64,000 nt of DNA from the NCBI GenBank assembly GCA_012934845.2, contig WNNJ02000334.1:45805-109804 (forward strand), written 5' to 3'. The translations under genes were made by a program, and so were the position numbers. The stretch's first letter is position 1. The number at the start of each line of letters is the position of its first letter. The notes beneath the pieces were generated by a model. That model searched no databases and was not told the origin of the DNA. It was given only the letters and a program-made list of their open reading frames with translations. Positions 13,401 to 28,400 of this stretch are shown one piece after another. Source of the stretch: Pomphorhynchus laevis (lineage: Eukaryota > Acanthocephala > Palaeacanthocephala > Echinorhynchida > Pomphorhynchidae).

Positions 13401-16400
13401 TGTTGAAGTATGCCAACAAGTCGATGAGAGATTAAACAATTCTTGAATAAATGATCAGGACAAAAAATATTCATTAAAGAGTATTTATTCTTTTTAAAGT
13501 TTATAGCTTTTAAACACATCTAGATTGATTGCGAAAACGAAAGATGAATGGCAAAATCGTCGAGATTGATTGAAAAAAAGATAAAATTTTATTGAGTTGT
13601 CGAGATTGACATTATAATCACATTATAATGTCAATTATAATGCTCATTATATTATACTCAAAGTTATGAGAAACCTCCAACGATAATGTTGAAACATGTA
13701 GTTTAGAAGCAGACAAGTATCAAAGAAGAAAAAACACAAAGCAAAACCTTTGATTGGGTAAGAATAAAATATTTAAATCTTAAAAAATATGTAAGTTAAA
13801 ATAAGTTCCATATAACCTGTTCTAAGTTTCCACGAAACACACCATCAATAATAAGGTACATCCAGAAGAAAGGCCATTCGCATTCGATATTTTCAAAGAG
13901 CTTCAGTTCTGAAGGCTCGTAATATAATCTAGACTGGTCCTAAAAATAAATTTATCAGTTAAAGCAAGTGAATTCCATGCAAAATGAATTTTTATAAATA
14001 TTAGCGATAACCTTAATAAAATAAGAGGTTATAAACCAACATATATATTTTTCATAGAGTTTAAAATGATATTATCTAAAACAATACAAGTTTAATTACA
14101 TTTATTTTATTTTAGATAGTGCACTACGTTATTATACTTATTCTTGAAGTGCAATTCTTTCAATTTTTAAAAAAAATATTTATTTGGTACATAAGATGTA
14201 ATCAAATTTAACGTAAGGCTAAATTTTTGTTAAACTTTCGGTAAGGATCACGTAAAGATCAAACAAATACTGATTATCTAATAACAAATGAATATTGATT
14301 CTCTACGAGCAACTACTGATTGATTCTCTATTAATAGATAATCGATATTCTTTAGTATACATATAAAATTTTTTGTCACTTAGAAGTTAAAATTTTACTT
14401 TGAGTGCTAAGTTCTCTAATTATATGACAAACATCAGTTTGATCAGTACAACATTACAATGAAACTTCTATATGATGTTATCGTAAGATTATTATTGCTT
14501 CTACTAATTTGCATAATGTATTATGGCGAAATATTTCTGCTATCGTAAAACCAAACACTAATAAAATGATCATATATCACTTTTAAAATGCAATAGTAAT
14601 AATAAATATTATTATCGTATTTGCATCAATATTTAAGCTAATCAAATAAAAATTGGCATATGCTAACCTCACGTGGGCATTTGTATCCATCTCGCATAAA
14701 GCGTCGAATTCCGTAATTACCTTCCAACTTCGATAAAATATCTTGTTTAGTTTTCTCGACAATTGAAATGTCATCAACCGCAAATGCGGGAAAGGTAATG
14801 ATGGGTAATAGTGCAGCATCAGTTTCCTGCAAAATAAATGTAGATTTTAAGGATAATACTATAGGTTTGATTGCTACCGATCGAAATTAAAAATATTAAC
14901 AAATAAAATTAAAAATATTTGCAAATAATTAATTTTATTTTTTAGTAAAAAATTTCTAATTTTATTTGTAAATAAAAGATGTTGTGAATATATTGTTTTG
15001 AACCGGAGGTGTAACTGGTTTTATTTAAATTTCTTATAAAGTAACAACTAAAGAATTTGCAATTTGGAGAAAGTTATAAGGCTAGAAATTCTGATTTTTA
15101 ACTAACTGTGGTCAATTCCGTAAGTTAAACGAAATGTATTTTAATGTCTTTCTTTAGATATCAAAATATCTAGAATTGCAAACGCTTATGTGCATGCAAA
15201 TGTAAAGATGCAGCAGTGATAAAACACAATTTAGGAACAAAAGTGCAATCAGTCTGACGAAAGCATTTTTCAGTCATAAAAAATCAGTGGGTCCAATCAG
15301 ATTTGTGTGAGTGGCTCTTTCTAAATCTACGTGATGGCATGCGAATCAAGAACATTTGTATGGAAGATAATCAAAATGATGAATGTTACATTTTTAAAGT
15401 TTCGGTGGACTTTGAAAATGTCACTTTGTACCTCACATTCTACTCGGGTTGACCGTGGAAGACGTCTTAAATGACGTTCTTAGTATATAGAAAAAACATG
15501 TCATCAATATCTCGTATGTTCTTTAACCGAGAGAACACATTGTCAAGAAGAAATTATCGAATTTCATCTCTAAGCTTTTAAAACTGTAAATAGAACTTTA
15601 AGAAACGTGAGAGATAAAATATAAGACGCAAAAAATCTTCTAGAGAATAGGATTTCTCGGCTAAAGAACATACGAAATATTTAAGAAATGTTAAATTTCT
15701 TACTATATTCTGGAGCTTACTATATTCTGGACCATTCTTAAACAGGATAGTCTCGTTCTGGTTTGAATTGGTTTATTAATTTTACATATCTAATATCTAG
15801 AAAGATTTATGATAAAATTGAAGAGATTGAAATAGCTGTTGACCAAAATCTTTAAACTGATAAGCAGCAACAGACACAAGTATTTCATCACATGTATTAG
15901 ATATTATCTATACAAATTACAAAGCATGTATTAGAAAAACATTAAACAGGATACAAGTATTAATATACAATCTCTGTATCTTCTTTTAACGCTTTTACCT
16001 ATTGAAAGATAAGGTTCCGCAAGCTCACACAACTCGGCAACTCGCGATTGAGACACCGTGGGTTTGCCACACAGATAATGTCCCAATCACAGCGCATGAT
16101 GGTCTAAATGGTTGCAAACAAACTGCTAATTGCATTCAACATGATGCAAGCAGTTGCAGGAATACCTTGTTTTTTATGTGTGCATACATGCAAATACCAA
16201 ATAATTTTGGTGGTGGATAGGAGATCTTCGTATTACAAAAAAAATAAAACAGAAATATGAATATTGAGGATGCAGCAGAATTCATTATTTACATCAGGAT
16301 TCCTCCAAAGCTGAATCCTGATGATATAGCAGATAGCAATAAAAAGTAAATCGTATGAGGTGCTCTCTTTGTTGAATAATAGAAAAATTAATTTTAGAAA

Positions 16401-19400
16401 TTCCGATAGCAATTGAAATATGAAAGGTTTGAGTGTGTAAATAAATATAACCTTCGACGTAGATTCTCTAGGGAGTACAGCGCGTAGAACATCGTTACAC
16501 CAAACAATGAAATCAGGGGAAACGTGTATTATCGCAAAAGGACTACCATTGGCACCAAAAAGGTTCAATTCGTTCAAAGCCTCCAACGCTGCCTAAATAA
16601 TATTCGAACGTAACTTAGCAGTTTACTACTATAAATATGACAACATACTTTGGCCATTCCGACAGAACTCGTGTTTAATTCTGGAACACCGTGGTTTGTT
16701 TTATCTCCTCGTTCCCAAGTTCCGAAATCCTAAAGCAAAATACCACCGCCTTGTTACAAATAATGTAGTAGACTACAAAAAGTCAAATACGAGGTTTATC
16801 TCCTCAGCTAATCAAAGAATAAATATTACAAAGTAAAATAAGGTAAGTAGCTAGCTTATCAACAATGTAAAATCGCTAAAATATAATTCAAAGTAAACTT
16901 ACGGGAGTCATATGTGTATTTTGAATGTAAAACACCAGATTTTGTATAAAATCAACTTCGTCTAATGTAAAAATAATGTTAACGCCTGTGAAAATAGAAA
17001 ACAAACAAAATGCTTAATAATAGAAGATAACTGAAGCGTAAAATACCAGAAGAAATCATTTGAGCTAGCATCAGTAAGTATAAAGAGGTCGCGTCTAATT
17101 GAAGATGCCCGTAATCGTAGTCGCCCACAACAGTCTCAGCTATTAAAAATACAAGATAATTAGGAAATCATGTATTTAATATACAGAGAGAGACGAGACT
17201 TAAATATAAGATAAGGCATGTAAATTAAAACATTTGGTAATCTCTAAAACATCATTTGGTTCAATAAACATCTTAAGTAAAGCAATTTGTTACAAAGTAG
17301 TAATGAAGAAATTAAATCTCAATACACAAATAAACAAGAATATCAGTATAACTACAGACAAAAAGTACAATTACAGATTTACTGTATAATTTGAATATAA
17401 GGTATGTATGCGTCTCTACAAACATAGCATTATTAGCTAATTGCAAAATATGTAAAAGGCAGGTAATTTGCGAAACATCCAGATCGTTAGCACTTATAAA
17501 TAACAACAGGCGCAATGATACCAAAAACAAAAAGGGTTAATAACGATGCACCAATTCTTTACGCTATAGTGCATGGTTATGATTGCTTTGAATACATCAT
17601 AACGGCTTTAAAACGGACAAAAATCGAAAATTTTATGAATTAAAATTGATAGCACAACAAATAAGCGATAAAACGCCACGCTTAAATCAAATACATGCAC
17701 TGAAAAGGAAAGACGTGACATATTTTATTTTACCTGCTTCTTGTTGTGTGTTTTTAGTTCTTACATGTTGTTCATGATGATCTGAAGAAGTCAGCTTGAC
17801 TAACGAAACGTAATAAAAAGTGTTTTCATACTACCATCTTGATATATGATGCAATAACCATATACTTTAAACTGTGAGTCTCATTATTTCCAATGACATT
17901 GCGAATTTGACCTAACCTAATATAATTACAGTCAAAGACTGAACTTAAAAATGTAAGGTCTGAAAAAAGTTTCTGGGGTCTATCTTACAGATCCTTAAAT
18001 ATTTAGATATATAAATACAAGTATATATAATTCCCCTGTAGAAATTCCGATATATATCATTAAAAAATTAAATAAAAAATTGAAAATTTTTTAATTAACA
18101 AATAAAATTATTTTGAAGTAATTTATTAAGTAATTTTTAAAGTTTTAAAAATTACTTCTTACTTGAAATTTGTAAGATGCACAATTTATAAAGAAATAAT
18201 CAAAAATAAAATTAAAAAAAATAACGCATAGGAATGTTGCATAAAGAAATAATGTCGACGACTTACTTTAGTTCAAAATAATCCGCTTAATAAAAAATAT
18301 TTGCAAAAGCTAAAGCTTGATTAACTTTTGGTAATTAATCAAATTCAATAAAAACATTTATTTCTAAACAAATAAAATCTTATTGAAAAGCCCAACGAAG
18401 CAAATGAAAATTGAATTTATTTACAATATTTCGACAGATCAAATCCGTCATCATCGCGAATATCAATCTTGAAATATCTTTTTAAAATCTCTTAAAATCT
18501 TTTTATCTTGAAAAATCCTTGAGAGATAAAATAGGTACAATGAAATATTCCAGATTATTAAAGATTTGTAAAGCCGAAGTATTGAAAATAAATTAAGTTT
18601 TCATTTGCTCCGTATGGTTTTCAATTTAACAATAAAATTAAGAAAAATCAGCAGGTATTCAGCAAATTCAAGAATTTTGAACAAATAAAATTATCTTACA
18701 AACACAAATTAAATTGCAAGAAAAGCAAATTTAACCTTCAATTGATGATTTTATTCAAACCAAAAGTTATAATTTTTTAAAAATGCAGACTATGGAAAGC
18801 AAGAGAGCACACTTTTTCACTTACTGGTTTTAGATGAGTATTTCGCGTGTAATGCATCACTAGGAGACAGAGTAACTTTAAAAGCTTCAACTTTATCGGT
18901 TTGTTTAATCATACAGTTCAGAAGTGCACGCATTAGTTTAACAACGGACTAAATAACAAAAATATGAAATAAATATCGAAATTAATACTAATATGAAACA
19001 CTATTTCAGTATTAATTCTACAAAAGAATTTTTAGAACAGACAAAAGGAATAAATTTTCAAAATATAAATACATACGATTTTAGTACGCTTTATACAAAT
19101 CTAGATTTAGTGGATATTAAAGAAGCGTTAGTAAAATTAATTAATCTTATATTCGGAAAAAGATATACATATATATGTTATAATAATTATAACGCCTATC
19201 TAACAAAAATTAAACCATCAAGTAAATATAAATATATGGATAAAATTGAATAAATAGAATCCTTAAATATTTTAATAAATCAAAATTATTTAAAAGTAGG
19301 GACATCTATATTTAGACAAGTAAAAGGTGTTCCAATGGGTGGTAATAGTAGCCCAATTATAGCTGACTTGTTTTTAAGCTTTATAGAATATGAATTTGTT

Positions 19401-22400
19401 CATAACTGTGTAAAAACTAAATCTAAACAATATAAATATATGAAATATATGTTTCGATACATTGATGATATATGTGTATTTAATTCTAATAATTTTTATT
19501 CAATTAGTGAGCACATTTATCCAGAAAGCCTTATTCTTAACAAAACCAATATTAATGATAAAGAAGGTGTATATCTAGATATGAACATTAAATTAACATT
19601 AACTAAAACTACTATTAATTTATATCGTAAAGATGACATATTTAAATTTACAACATATTTTTGCATGAGCATTCATGCATACCATATAATATAAAATATA
19701 ATACACAAGATAATGAAATTTTAAGAATTGCAACAGTATGTAATGCTATTGGCTTTCTTCAAAATCATTTAAATAATTTAATAGATGCATATTTTAAACT
19801 AGGTTACTATAAAGATACCATCAAACAGAAAATATTAAAATATATAAATCAACACAATAATATTAGAAATAAATTTAAACTTTACAGGGGGAAATTTTTA
19901 TGGATGGATAATAAATAATATACTTTGTATTAGATAAAGATACACCAGATAACCAAATTTCATCGGAGTATTACGTCATCAGCATGTATTTGGCCCAAAA
20001 GCTAAAAAAAACTACAAAGCTAAAAAAACTACAAATATTTCAAACTTAGCGTGTAAATTAGTTTAGACCAATAACACTCTTATAATTGAATTGTTCACAA
20101 ATGCGATGACGAAACATCTGATCGCGGAGGATACGACTGATGAGCAACCGCGCTCATAATGATGATGACGATGATGATAGGAATTAACTTTTAGTATTAA
20201 AAGTCGATGAAACAAGCACTAATTTAGAAAAATTAATCCAGCTGATATTATTTACTAGCATTATGGATACTCTATGGTTTACAAAATTAGAATATCATTT
20301 ATCCATAGAGGTCATAAAATGTAAAAATTTGTAGATGCAAAATATATATTCAATTGGAAATCGAATATTATTTAATCTTATAAAAGTCTGCGCTTTCAAA
20401 AAAGTGTAAAGAAGGTGCAGTATAAAATTGAAAAATACGGTGATAAATTTGTAGTGAAAGTTTTAAATTAATTCATGACACATAGATAATGCAGTCTTCA
20501 AGATGTAACATACTAGCATGTACGGACAACATGTACAATTAGCATTTTAACGTCGTTTAATTAAAAAATGAACGAGCCAAGTTATGCAAAAAATAAATGT
20601 ATAATTTGAATCAAAATGAAATAAAAATATATAATAACATATACAAAATTGAATAAGAGTATACATTATTAAACAATTTGCATTAGAATATGCAAATACA
20701 ATTTGTATTAGAAAATATAGCACAAAATTGCCAAAAGTATACATCAATACTACAATATTTGAGAACGTCGTAACACAAATTCAAATAAACAAAGAATTAA
20801 TATTATTACATACAGAGCATTAGCCACAAGGCTGTTTTGCTCGATCAAGACAATAAAAAGAAAGAAAAAAGAAAAAGGTCATTTATAGAACGCATCGATT
20901 CGACTACAACATCCGACTTCATTAACCACTTCTTCAGCATTTTTTGAAAATCCAGAAAACTCACAGCATTCACAACGGAAGGGGGTAAATTATTCCATAA
21001 GTTACACGCTCGGTGGGAAATTCGAAATTTTTAGATAATTTTCCATTTCACAAAATATCTAGACAAAGAAAATTTCATATTCTTCCTTGTCGATAATTTC
21101 TCCTAGTAACTTTAATGGGGAATCCTACATACTGATGTACGATGCGATACATAAAACAAATGTCTAGGAACACGAGGCGACAAAATATGGAACTCAATTC
21201 AAGATAAAAGAGCCGCTGCTTATAAGGGAGACTCCTCAGGCTAGGAGATAAGCGTGTGGCACTGTGTAGTATGCGTTCATACTTTGACATTTCATCTTTC
21301 GTACATGAAAATGTAACCAGTGCAGCATATTCGATCAATGGTTGAAACTTAGCCTTGTATAATATGGCCAATGACTGAGGATTTGGTGTGGAGAAACAAC
21401 TCCTAATTATATGCATCATCCGACTAGCTGCGCTGTATACACGCATTGTATTCTCCCGTGTTTTAAGAGATCGCTGCACTGTGACGACAATGTCTAAAAC
21501 ATGTTCAATTTCCACAATACAGTCGCTTCCAGTGTAATAGCTTGATTTTAAACTATTTTTGCCGAAACGCAAGTGTACACACTTGGACACATTTAAGTAG
21601 ATACCCGTTAATTGAGACCAACCATGTACTACATTTAGTGCCTTCTGCAAACACAGAATATCTTCCAGATCCTTAATGGTTCTCCATAATTTCAGGTCAT
21701 CTGCAAAAGCCAAGAACTCGCAAGACTTTGATCTAACTAGCTCATCCAATAAGGTATTTATGAACATGTTGAAGAGGACTGGACCCAAGACAGACCCTTG
21801 ATGTACACCGATAGATATCCTTTCGAGGTGATGATAAAGATTGACCTACGCGTACGCGAAAAAGACGATCGCATAGAAAATTCTGAATACAATCTATCAG
21901 TCATTTATCGATTTGATACGATTGCAGAACGCCAAATATTATCAAATCATCCAAAGGCGTATGTGGCCAGATTACGATGGCCAACTTTGATTACCAAGGT
22001 ATCTGTGGAATGTTGTTTCTTGACGATAGTAGATGATGACTTTGGATAGAATCAACTTACTTGGTAGCGAATATCATCAGTACAGAAGGTCATTCCTAAG
22101 AAAGGCTTATGAGACCATAATGTTCTATAAGTAGTAAATAAATATGGAGCAAAGAGACAAGGGATTTTTGTGAAATTTGGAATAAATTTATAGGCTGATT
22201 AAAGGTCAGCAAATAATTTAAAAAATATTAAGAGTCTTCGGGTGACAAGCAGGAAATCAAACAAAATGTCTTCGAGTACTGGTGGTTTTTGCTAATTAGC
22301 AGCAATGGCAAAATTGATTATTGAATGAAATATTTTGACAGCAGTCTCTCGATTCAGCATCTATTAACTAGAAAAAATGGTGCAGAATCAACGAATTAAA

Positions 22401-25400
22401 AATTAAAAAAACTGTAGACCAAGACATTGTAAGCATTAAAATGCTAAGTAATATCCGCTCTGATCGTATTGATTAAATTTAGCCACACATTCTGGAAGCT
22501 GTCAGAATTGAAAGAATACCATAATGCACAAGTATTTTCAACAATTGTTAAGATGTTAAATAGTCGATAATGATCCATTATTGATAAAGAATTATTGAAG
22601 TTGGATCAAAGAAAATAAGGACTATTTCATTTGAGATATTTTGCTAACTTCTGTTAGCATCTAGAAGAAAACTACAATTATTGTAATTTTTTGAAGATGC
22701 TAACAGAAGTTAGCGAAATGTCTCAAGTAAAATTGTCCTTCTTTCTTTGATCCAACTTCAATAATTATTTAATTGATAAGGTTTTTATAGGTTAAATATG
22801 TGAAATTGTGGGTTTATATTTAAGAATTTATCATCAAGTTTTAATTATTCTTAATAACTCGTCACATAACTTATATCTTCAAAGTTATAACTTAACTTTT
22901 CATAAGTTATTTGGTAATAAAATGCCGATAATCGAGAAACAAACAGTTCAAAATAAGAACAATGAGATTGTGCTATGATTATGTAACCATAAATCAACTT
23001 TTAACAATCATCTAAAGTAGTTAGGAGTATGAAAATTCAAACCATATATTTTGTGGATATGAAAAATGTATTTGACTAATGGCTATTAAAAAAATTGATG
23101 TGAGTACTTTGCGAGGGCGAAGTACCAAGTCATCTGTGGGTAGCTGGCTTACTACTGTGAATAGCTGGCTTACTACTGTGAACGAATCATAAGTTGTATT
23201 CACGCGTAGGCAGGTCATAGAATGGCTCTCCAGCGTAAGTTGGATTTCGTCAAAATTATAAGTTGTTTCTAAATACTTTTCTCAATGTAAATGACCAAAA
23301 TAAAAAACTGACAACTTTTTAAATCATGGGGTTACAACAAGATATTATTACTGTTTTTCTTTTTCGAAAATAATAATTATTCTGTAGCCTTCAAATGCTG
23401 AAACGAATTATACATCCTTTTAAGATCGTACATCTAGCAGGTGAAGCGTGATTTAGAATTTCAAAGTTTCTTGATGTGCATGTTCTGAAAGCAAGTAATA
23501 CAGCGTATCCGAGTGAAGGAGGTCTTGCCAACAACGTAATCAAGATCAAGCATTTCGTTGTTTTATTTACTAGTAATTGTGAAAATCAAAAAAATATGTA
23601 CAGACAGATTTGTTTAGCGAACTCATTAATCCATGTATTGCGTAGATTAGTCATGTTGAAAGAGATTATCTACAAAGTAAAATTCTTAATAATACACTTT
23701 GCTATTGTGGATAGTCGATGCTCTAATACTTTAAAAATAGGTCATAAGTTGGCTTTGGAATGTGTTCGGGATTATTGGGAAACGTTTTCCTTGTAAACTG
23801 CCGAGGAAAGATCCAACCGTAAAATACATCCAGTACAACAAAGTTGCAGGGTAAGCGAAACTAGCCATCTCAGCTTGTAGTGATCGAATTAAGCATCCGA
23901 AAGTGTTCTGTATTTTGTTACTGCAACTCGAGAGGCGGAAGGTTGACTAGTCTGTGTTGCTTCAGAGAACTGCTATATAAACCAACAATTGGCCTTTTCG
24001 CCAATTCTCCAAAATCCATATTCCTACCCCTACAACGCATACCCCAACTCAGCCGTTCGAGTGCTCTTTCGTCTCCGTCGCTTCGACCACACATCCACAT
24101 ATCTTGCCCAACTCTCCTGACCCACCATCCACATCCGCATCAAACTCCGCCTTCTTCACGTAACTTTTCGTCCCATCGCTGTCGGCTCCCCATCGTTCAT
24201 CAACATTCCTTTATTAGACAACACTCGCCCCACCTCGCTATCGCTGCGTTCCCGTAATTCCCTCTTACTCCACGTTCCAAATTACTCCAACAACTACGGT
24301 CTCCGGTCCTTCCTTGTCGCCGCCTCACTCGCCTGAAATCAACTCCCTCTCGAAGTTCGCCGCGCTCCCTCCTTTATCACATTCAAACACCTCCTCCGTT
24401 CACATTTTCGACACATGATTTACATTTTTGTTTTGTTGTGGTCATGTAAGCGTGCGCTGGCACACATTTGCCACGTTAAAAAATAAATCTTTTTTAACAA
24501 GGTTTTATTTTATATCAAAATGATGTTTGTATTGTATGTGGCGTTTCAAATTGTGCAAAGGTGTGATAATCACAATTCCTAAATGTTTAAGATGTAAACA
24601 AGCACGCGTTGTTAGTATATAATATCATTAGATTACCGACAAAGTCATTTTACAATCGGATTTGTACCATGCAATACATCAGTATACTAAGAATCGATGC
24701 TTGTTACTAAAAATGAGTATTGAATTATAGAATAATTAATGATAATTAATAATTAAGTCCTGTTAATAATTAACAGGACTTAGAATAAGTTCAAATTTCT
24801 TACATAATGTGGTAATCAAAAATATCGTGATAGGTTTTGGTATGCATAATTTATAATATGGTAGAAAATAAGATATCAATGTATGCAGCATTTAATACTA
24901 TAGTACAAAACTATTATTTTACGAACTTAAATAAAAACACACATTACATGATTATATAAAGGTAGTAATATGTCAAAGAGTTAATTAATTTTTGCTGTAG
25001 CTCGTGTAATATTCAAAACATTGAAAACAAAAAGTTGATTTATTAAAAAGTATGTATTTATTATAAAGTTGATCAACTTTATCAAACAGTTGATCAACTA
25101 ATTAAATTAGTTATTTTTCAGACTAAAAATCGAAATGTTTTAAATATTACCTGTTGAAGTTCGAAGCAACGGGATTTGTTGTCCATATAGTCCAAAAATT
25201 TAAGATAGGATAACGACATACCCCAAAGGGCAGTTGCCACATAAACATTATCTCTTACCCACGCCTCACACTTACTATTTAAACTAGGTATCAGTCCTGT
25301 TATTGGGTCCTAAACAAACAAGCAAATTTAACAGGTCAGTTAAATACGTAGTCACTGGCCACGTATTTTGTACTATTCACAAATGTAAAAATAATAATAT

Positions 25401-28400
25401 CTAAAATTTCGGATTATAAAAAGATAAGTTATAATCCGGAATTTTTGAGAAATGATTGATAAATAATATACAATAATTTTTTATAACACAATTTCTATAA
25501 ACTGACTAATAGATATAATACGATGTACTTACGTAATGTCTAACATTTAATAGCATTAAAACAACATTATTAAAAACATCAATATTAATTGGATAAAAAT
25601 AGCATTATTATATGTCACAATTATTATGTCAAAGACTTAGTTAATCACGCTTAAATACAAGGTAGCAAAGGCTTCCTAACATGAAGTATAATATTCTGCT
25701 TTGAAGATTGTGATTCATATGATTTAATCGATAGAAAGGATGGCTCATCGTGGCTATAAACGATATCTGCTAAAATAAATATCCACTCCAAAATGTTGGT
25801 TGATTTTCTGTATTAATTATAGATTCACCTAAAGGTTTTCAACGAAATAAGTAATTTTTCCTAAGGCATTATGATTTGAAAAATGTCGCTAAAAAGGTTT
25901 TGTGAATCAGTAGAAACCGCTTTTTATATTAACATTTAAAACTACTATTTTTAAGAAATAATAAAATCATCATTAAATTAGAACAAGCGTAAGAATTCAT
26001 GGAATAATGCGGAAAGAAATAATTCATTTATTAAACGATAATGTTATCTAATATTACGTACTATTCGAACAGTAAATAAGATTATTACTCAGGCAGCCTA
26101 ATTAAAGGCTGCCACACATTTAGATGCAAATTGAATTTAAATATATTTACATTAATCCGTATGCAAGTGGAACTATTATGAATTTTTTAATACGTCAAAA
26201 TAACACGACCCTTTCTTGAAAATTAGACTCAGTAAAAGAATTCACTTGTGGAAGTAATTTAAAGCATGACTCAGGATCGCTAACAGTGTCCTCTTCATCC
26301 AATAAGATGTACGTGCAGTACAATTTTTCTATTTTTGCTACATTACAATAAAAAGAAAGTTTCATGTCTTTTTGTTAATATATTTGACGTTAATTTTAAA
26401 TATAGAGTACCATGTTTCTTGCAGAATATTGTCTAAATTAAGAAACTTAGCAGTTAAAAATTTAAGTAAATAATAAAGGTAGTTAGGAAATGTGTATAAT
26501 TACCTTTATTGATAGTGTACCTATAAATAATCGTAAATGTTGCCAATATATAGTAAAAGTATCTTATTAACACCAATTAACAAATACTCTTTAATATTTA
26601 AAACTTTTTTTAGGGTTAAAAATAAATTATTTTGTTATAACTACTTACAAATAACTAGCTAAGTCAAGTGTTGGAATCTTTACAAGTTGAAGGATAGTAT
26701 TGAAGGAAGCTAATTCCAACTAAAATGAAGCGAGTGAATTTGTGCACGTCGGAGCGTTCAAACAAATTAGTATTTTCAGGCAATATTGTCGAAAGTACAA
26801 TCAAAATACCAAAAGAAGATGACAAATATTAGGTATCTTATGATAACACGTCTCAAGACAAGAAGGTTAGTGATAATTTAAACGATGTTTCAGTTTAGGA
26901 GGAGCTCCCCGGTGAGGAAGCTCACCAACTTGATCTTCCTTAAATAAAAAACTATAGAAACGTCTAAAATTTATGCAACATTCCTTAAAGAATTCAAGAA
27001 CATATACAAATATCGTGTTATTTACAACTCTATTCGATATCTTGAATCAGAATTGAGATTATCTTTTGTCACATCAGATTTAGCACAAGAATTCACGAAA
27101 TTTATAAATCGGCATTCTAGCTATCTCTCTATGTGACGTTCAATACAAACCTATTTTAGCATCAGTTAAAATCACCAGTATACCACCAGATATTGATAGT
27201 GATGAATTGAACTTAATCGAAAATAGATTCAATCTAAATAATATAAGATTTCTAATGGAGAGGAATAACACCACTCTGCCTACAGCGTTTGCTTTAACCC
27301 GAGTGGACAACGCTGAAATACTCACGAAATCCTTTTACAATCCCTTCATGGGATGCAATATAAAATTCACACACATTGGAACGGATGACTATACGTTTCC
27401 TTACTGCTCCATATGCCAAAAATAGTGGTATTGGGCATCTAATTGTGCAAACCCCCATCTTTGTGGAGTATGCAGCAAAAACGACTGCAATTCAATGGAT
27501 ATATGTAAGAACACACCAGTATGTATCAATTGCGATGGGTTGTTACAATCCCCTTGGTCTAGGAAATGTAAATCATTCAGAGAATACAAGAACCGACACT
27601 TCAAGTTCAATAAACCTATAATTAAATCAAACCGGACCTTCGCTTCATTCGCATCCTGTTCTCTCTCTGACCGGAATGTTACAAGATTGATTGATTTAAA
27701 GCATCAGGCAACAATAAAAGAAATGCAATCAATGATTACCTCGCTAATTGGAACACTACTGGGACAAAACACGGCAACTAACGACTCAACACTGACACTC
27801 CCTAATATAATACCAAAAGCAAATAAAAGAAATGCCTCAGCCCACAATATAGCACCTGCGTTAGTCCACGCTTCCAAAAAGGGGAAAGCTTGGCAACTAA
27901 TAAAGGGAAATGAAGATAATGCCCAGGGGCGATTTAACTCAGCGGTTGTGATCGGGAATGGGAAGGGCGACCTTTCCACCTCTGGTTCCAACTGAGAAGG
28001 ACTATACACTTCTACTAATCCATTACAATGCAAAGTAATCGGGAGAATTCTTCACTGAATATTCTTCAGTGGAACTCGGGAGGTGCTTATGTCCTGAGAC
28101 TTTTATTTGATAGATACGCAGATGTTATAGTCCTTCAGGAGACGCGGTCTATACGTCTTCTCCAAAACATTACTCGATTTATCCCAAAGGACATCTACAC
28201 GCAATATACAACGTACATAACCTCACCTAACACATCTTCATCTCAAGGTCTTTTAACAATAGTAAAATGCTCATTAAGATCTACCCTTGGTTCGTCCGCA
28301 TCTCGAGTATTGCGTTCAATCTGATTTTCCATGTACTAAAAAAGAAATTACCTATCTTGAATCAGTGCTTCGTTGCGGCTCTTGAGTTTGCTTTCATAAT

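Noticed and set aside
15361-15480. Possible PLE RT fragment (DFENVTLYL) in intron 7
   Set aside because: Only a few residues resemble the motif and no neighbouring RT motifs follow.
16002-16220. 72-codon plus-strand open frame in PHKA intron 7 with several Cys
   Set aside because: No recognisable domain, lies inside an intron on the opposite strand, and has no similarity I can see to the elements here.
20159-20180. GATGAT-type repeat read as acidic peptide
   Set aside because: Too short; a simple repeat.
23476-23796. 106-codon plus-strand open frame in intron 2
   Set aside because: No family recognised, AT-rich composition, no splice or promoter context; kept only as an unassigned stretch.
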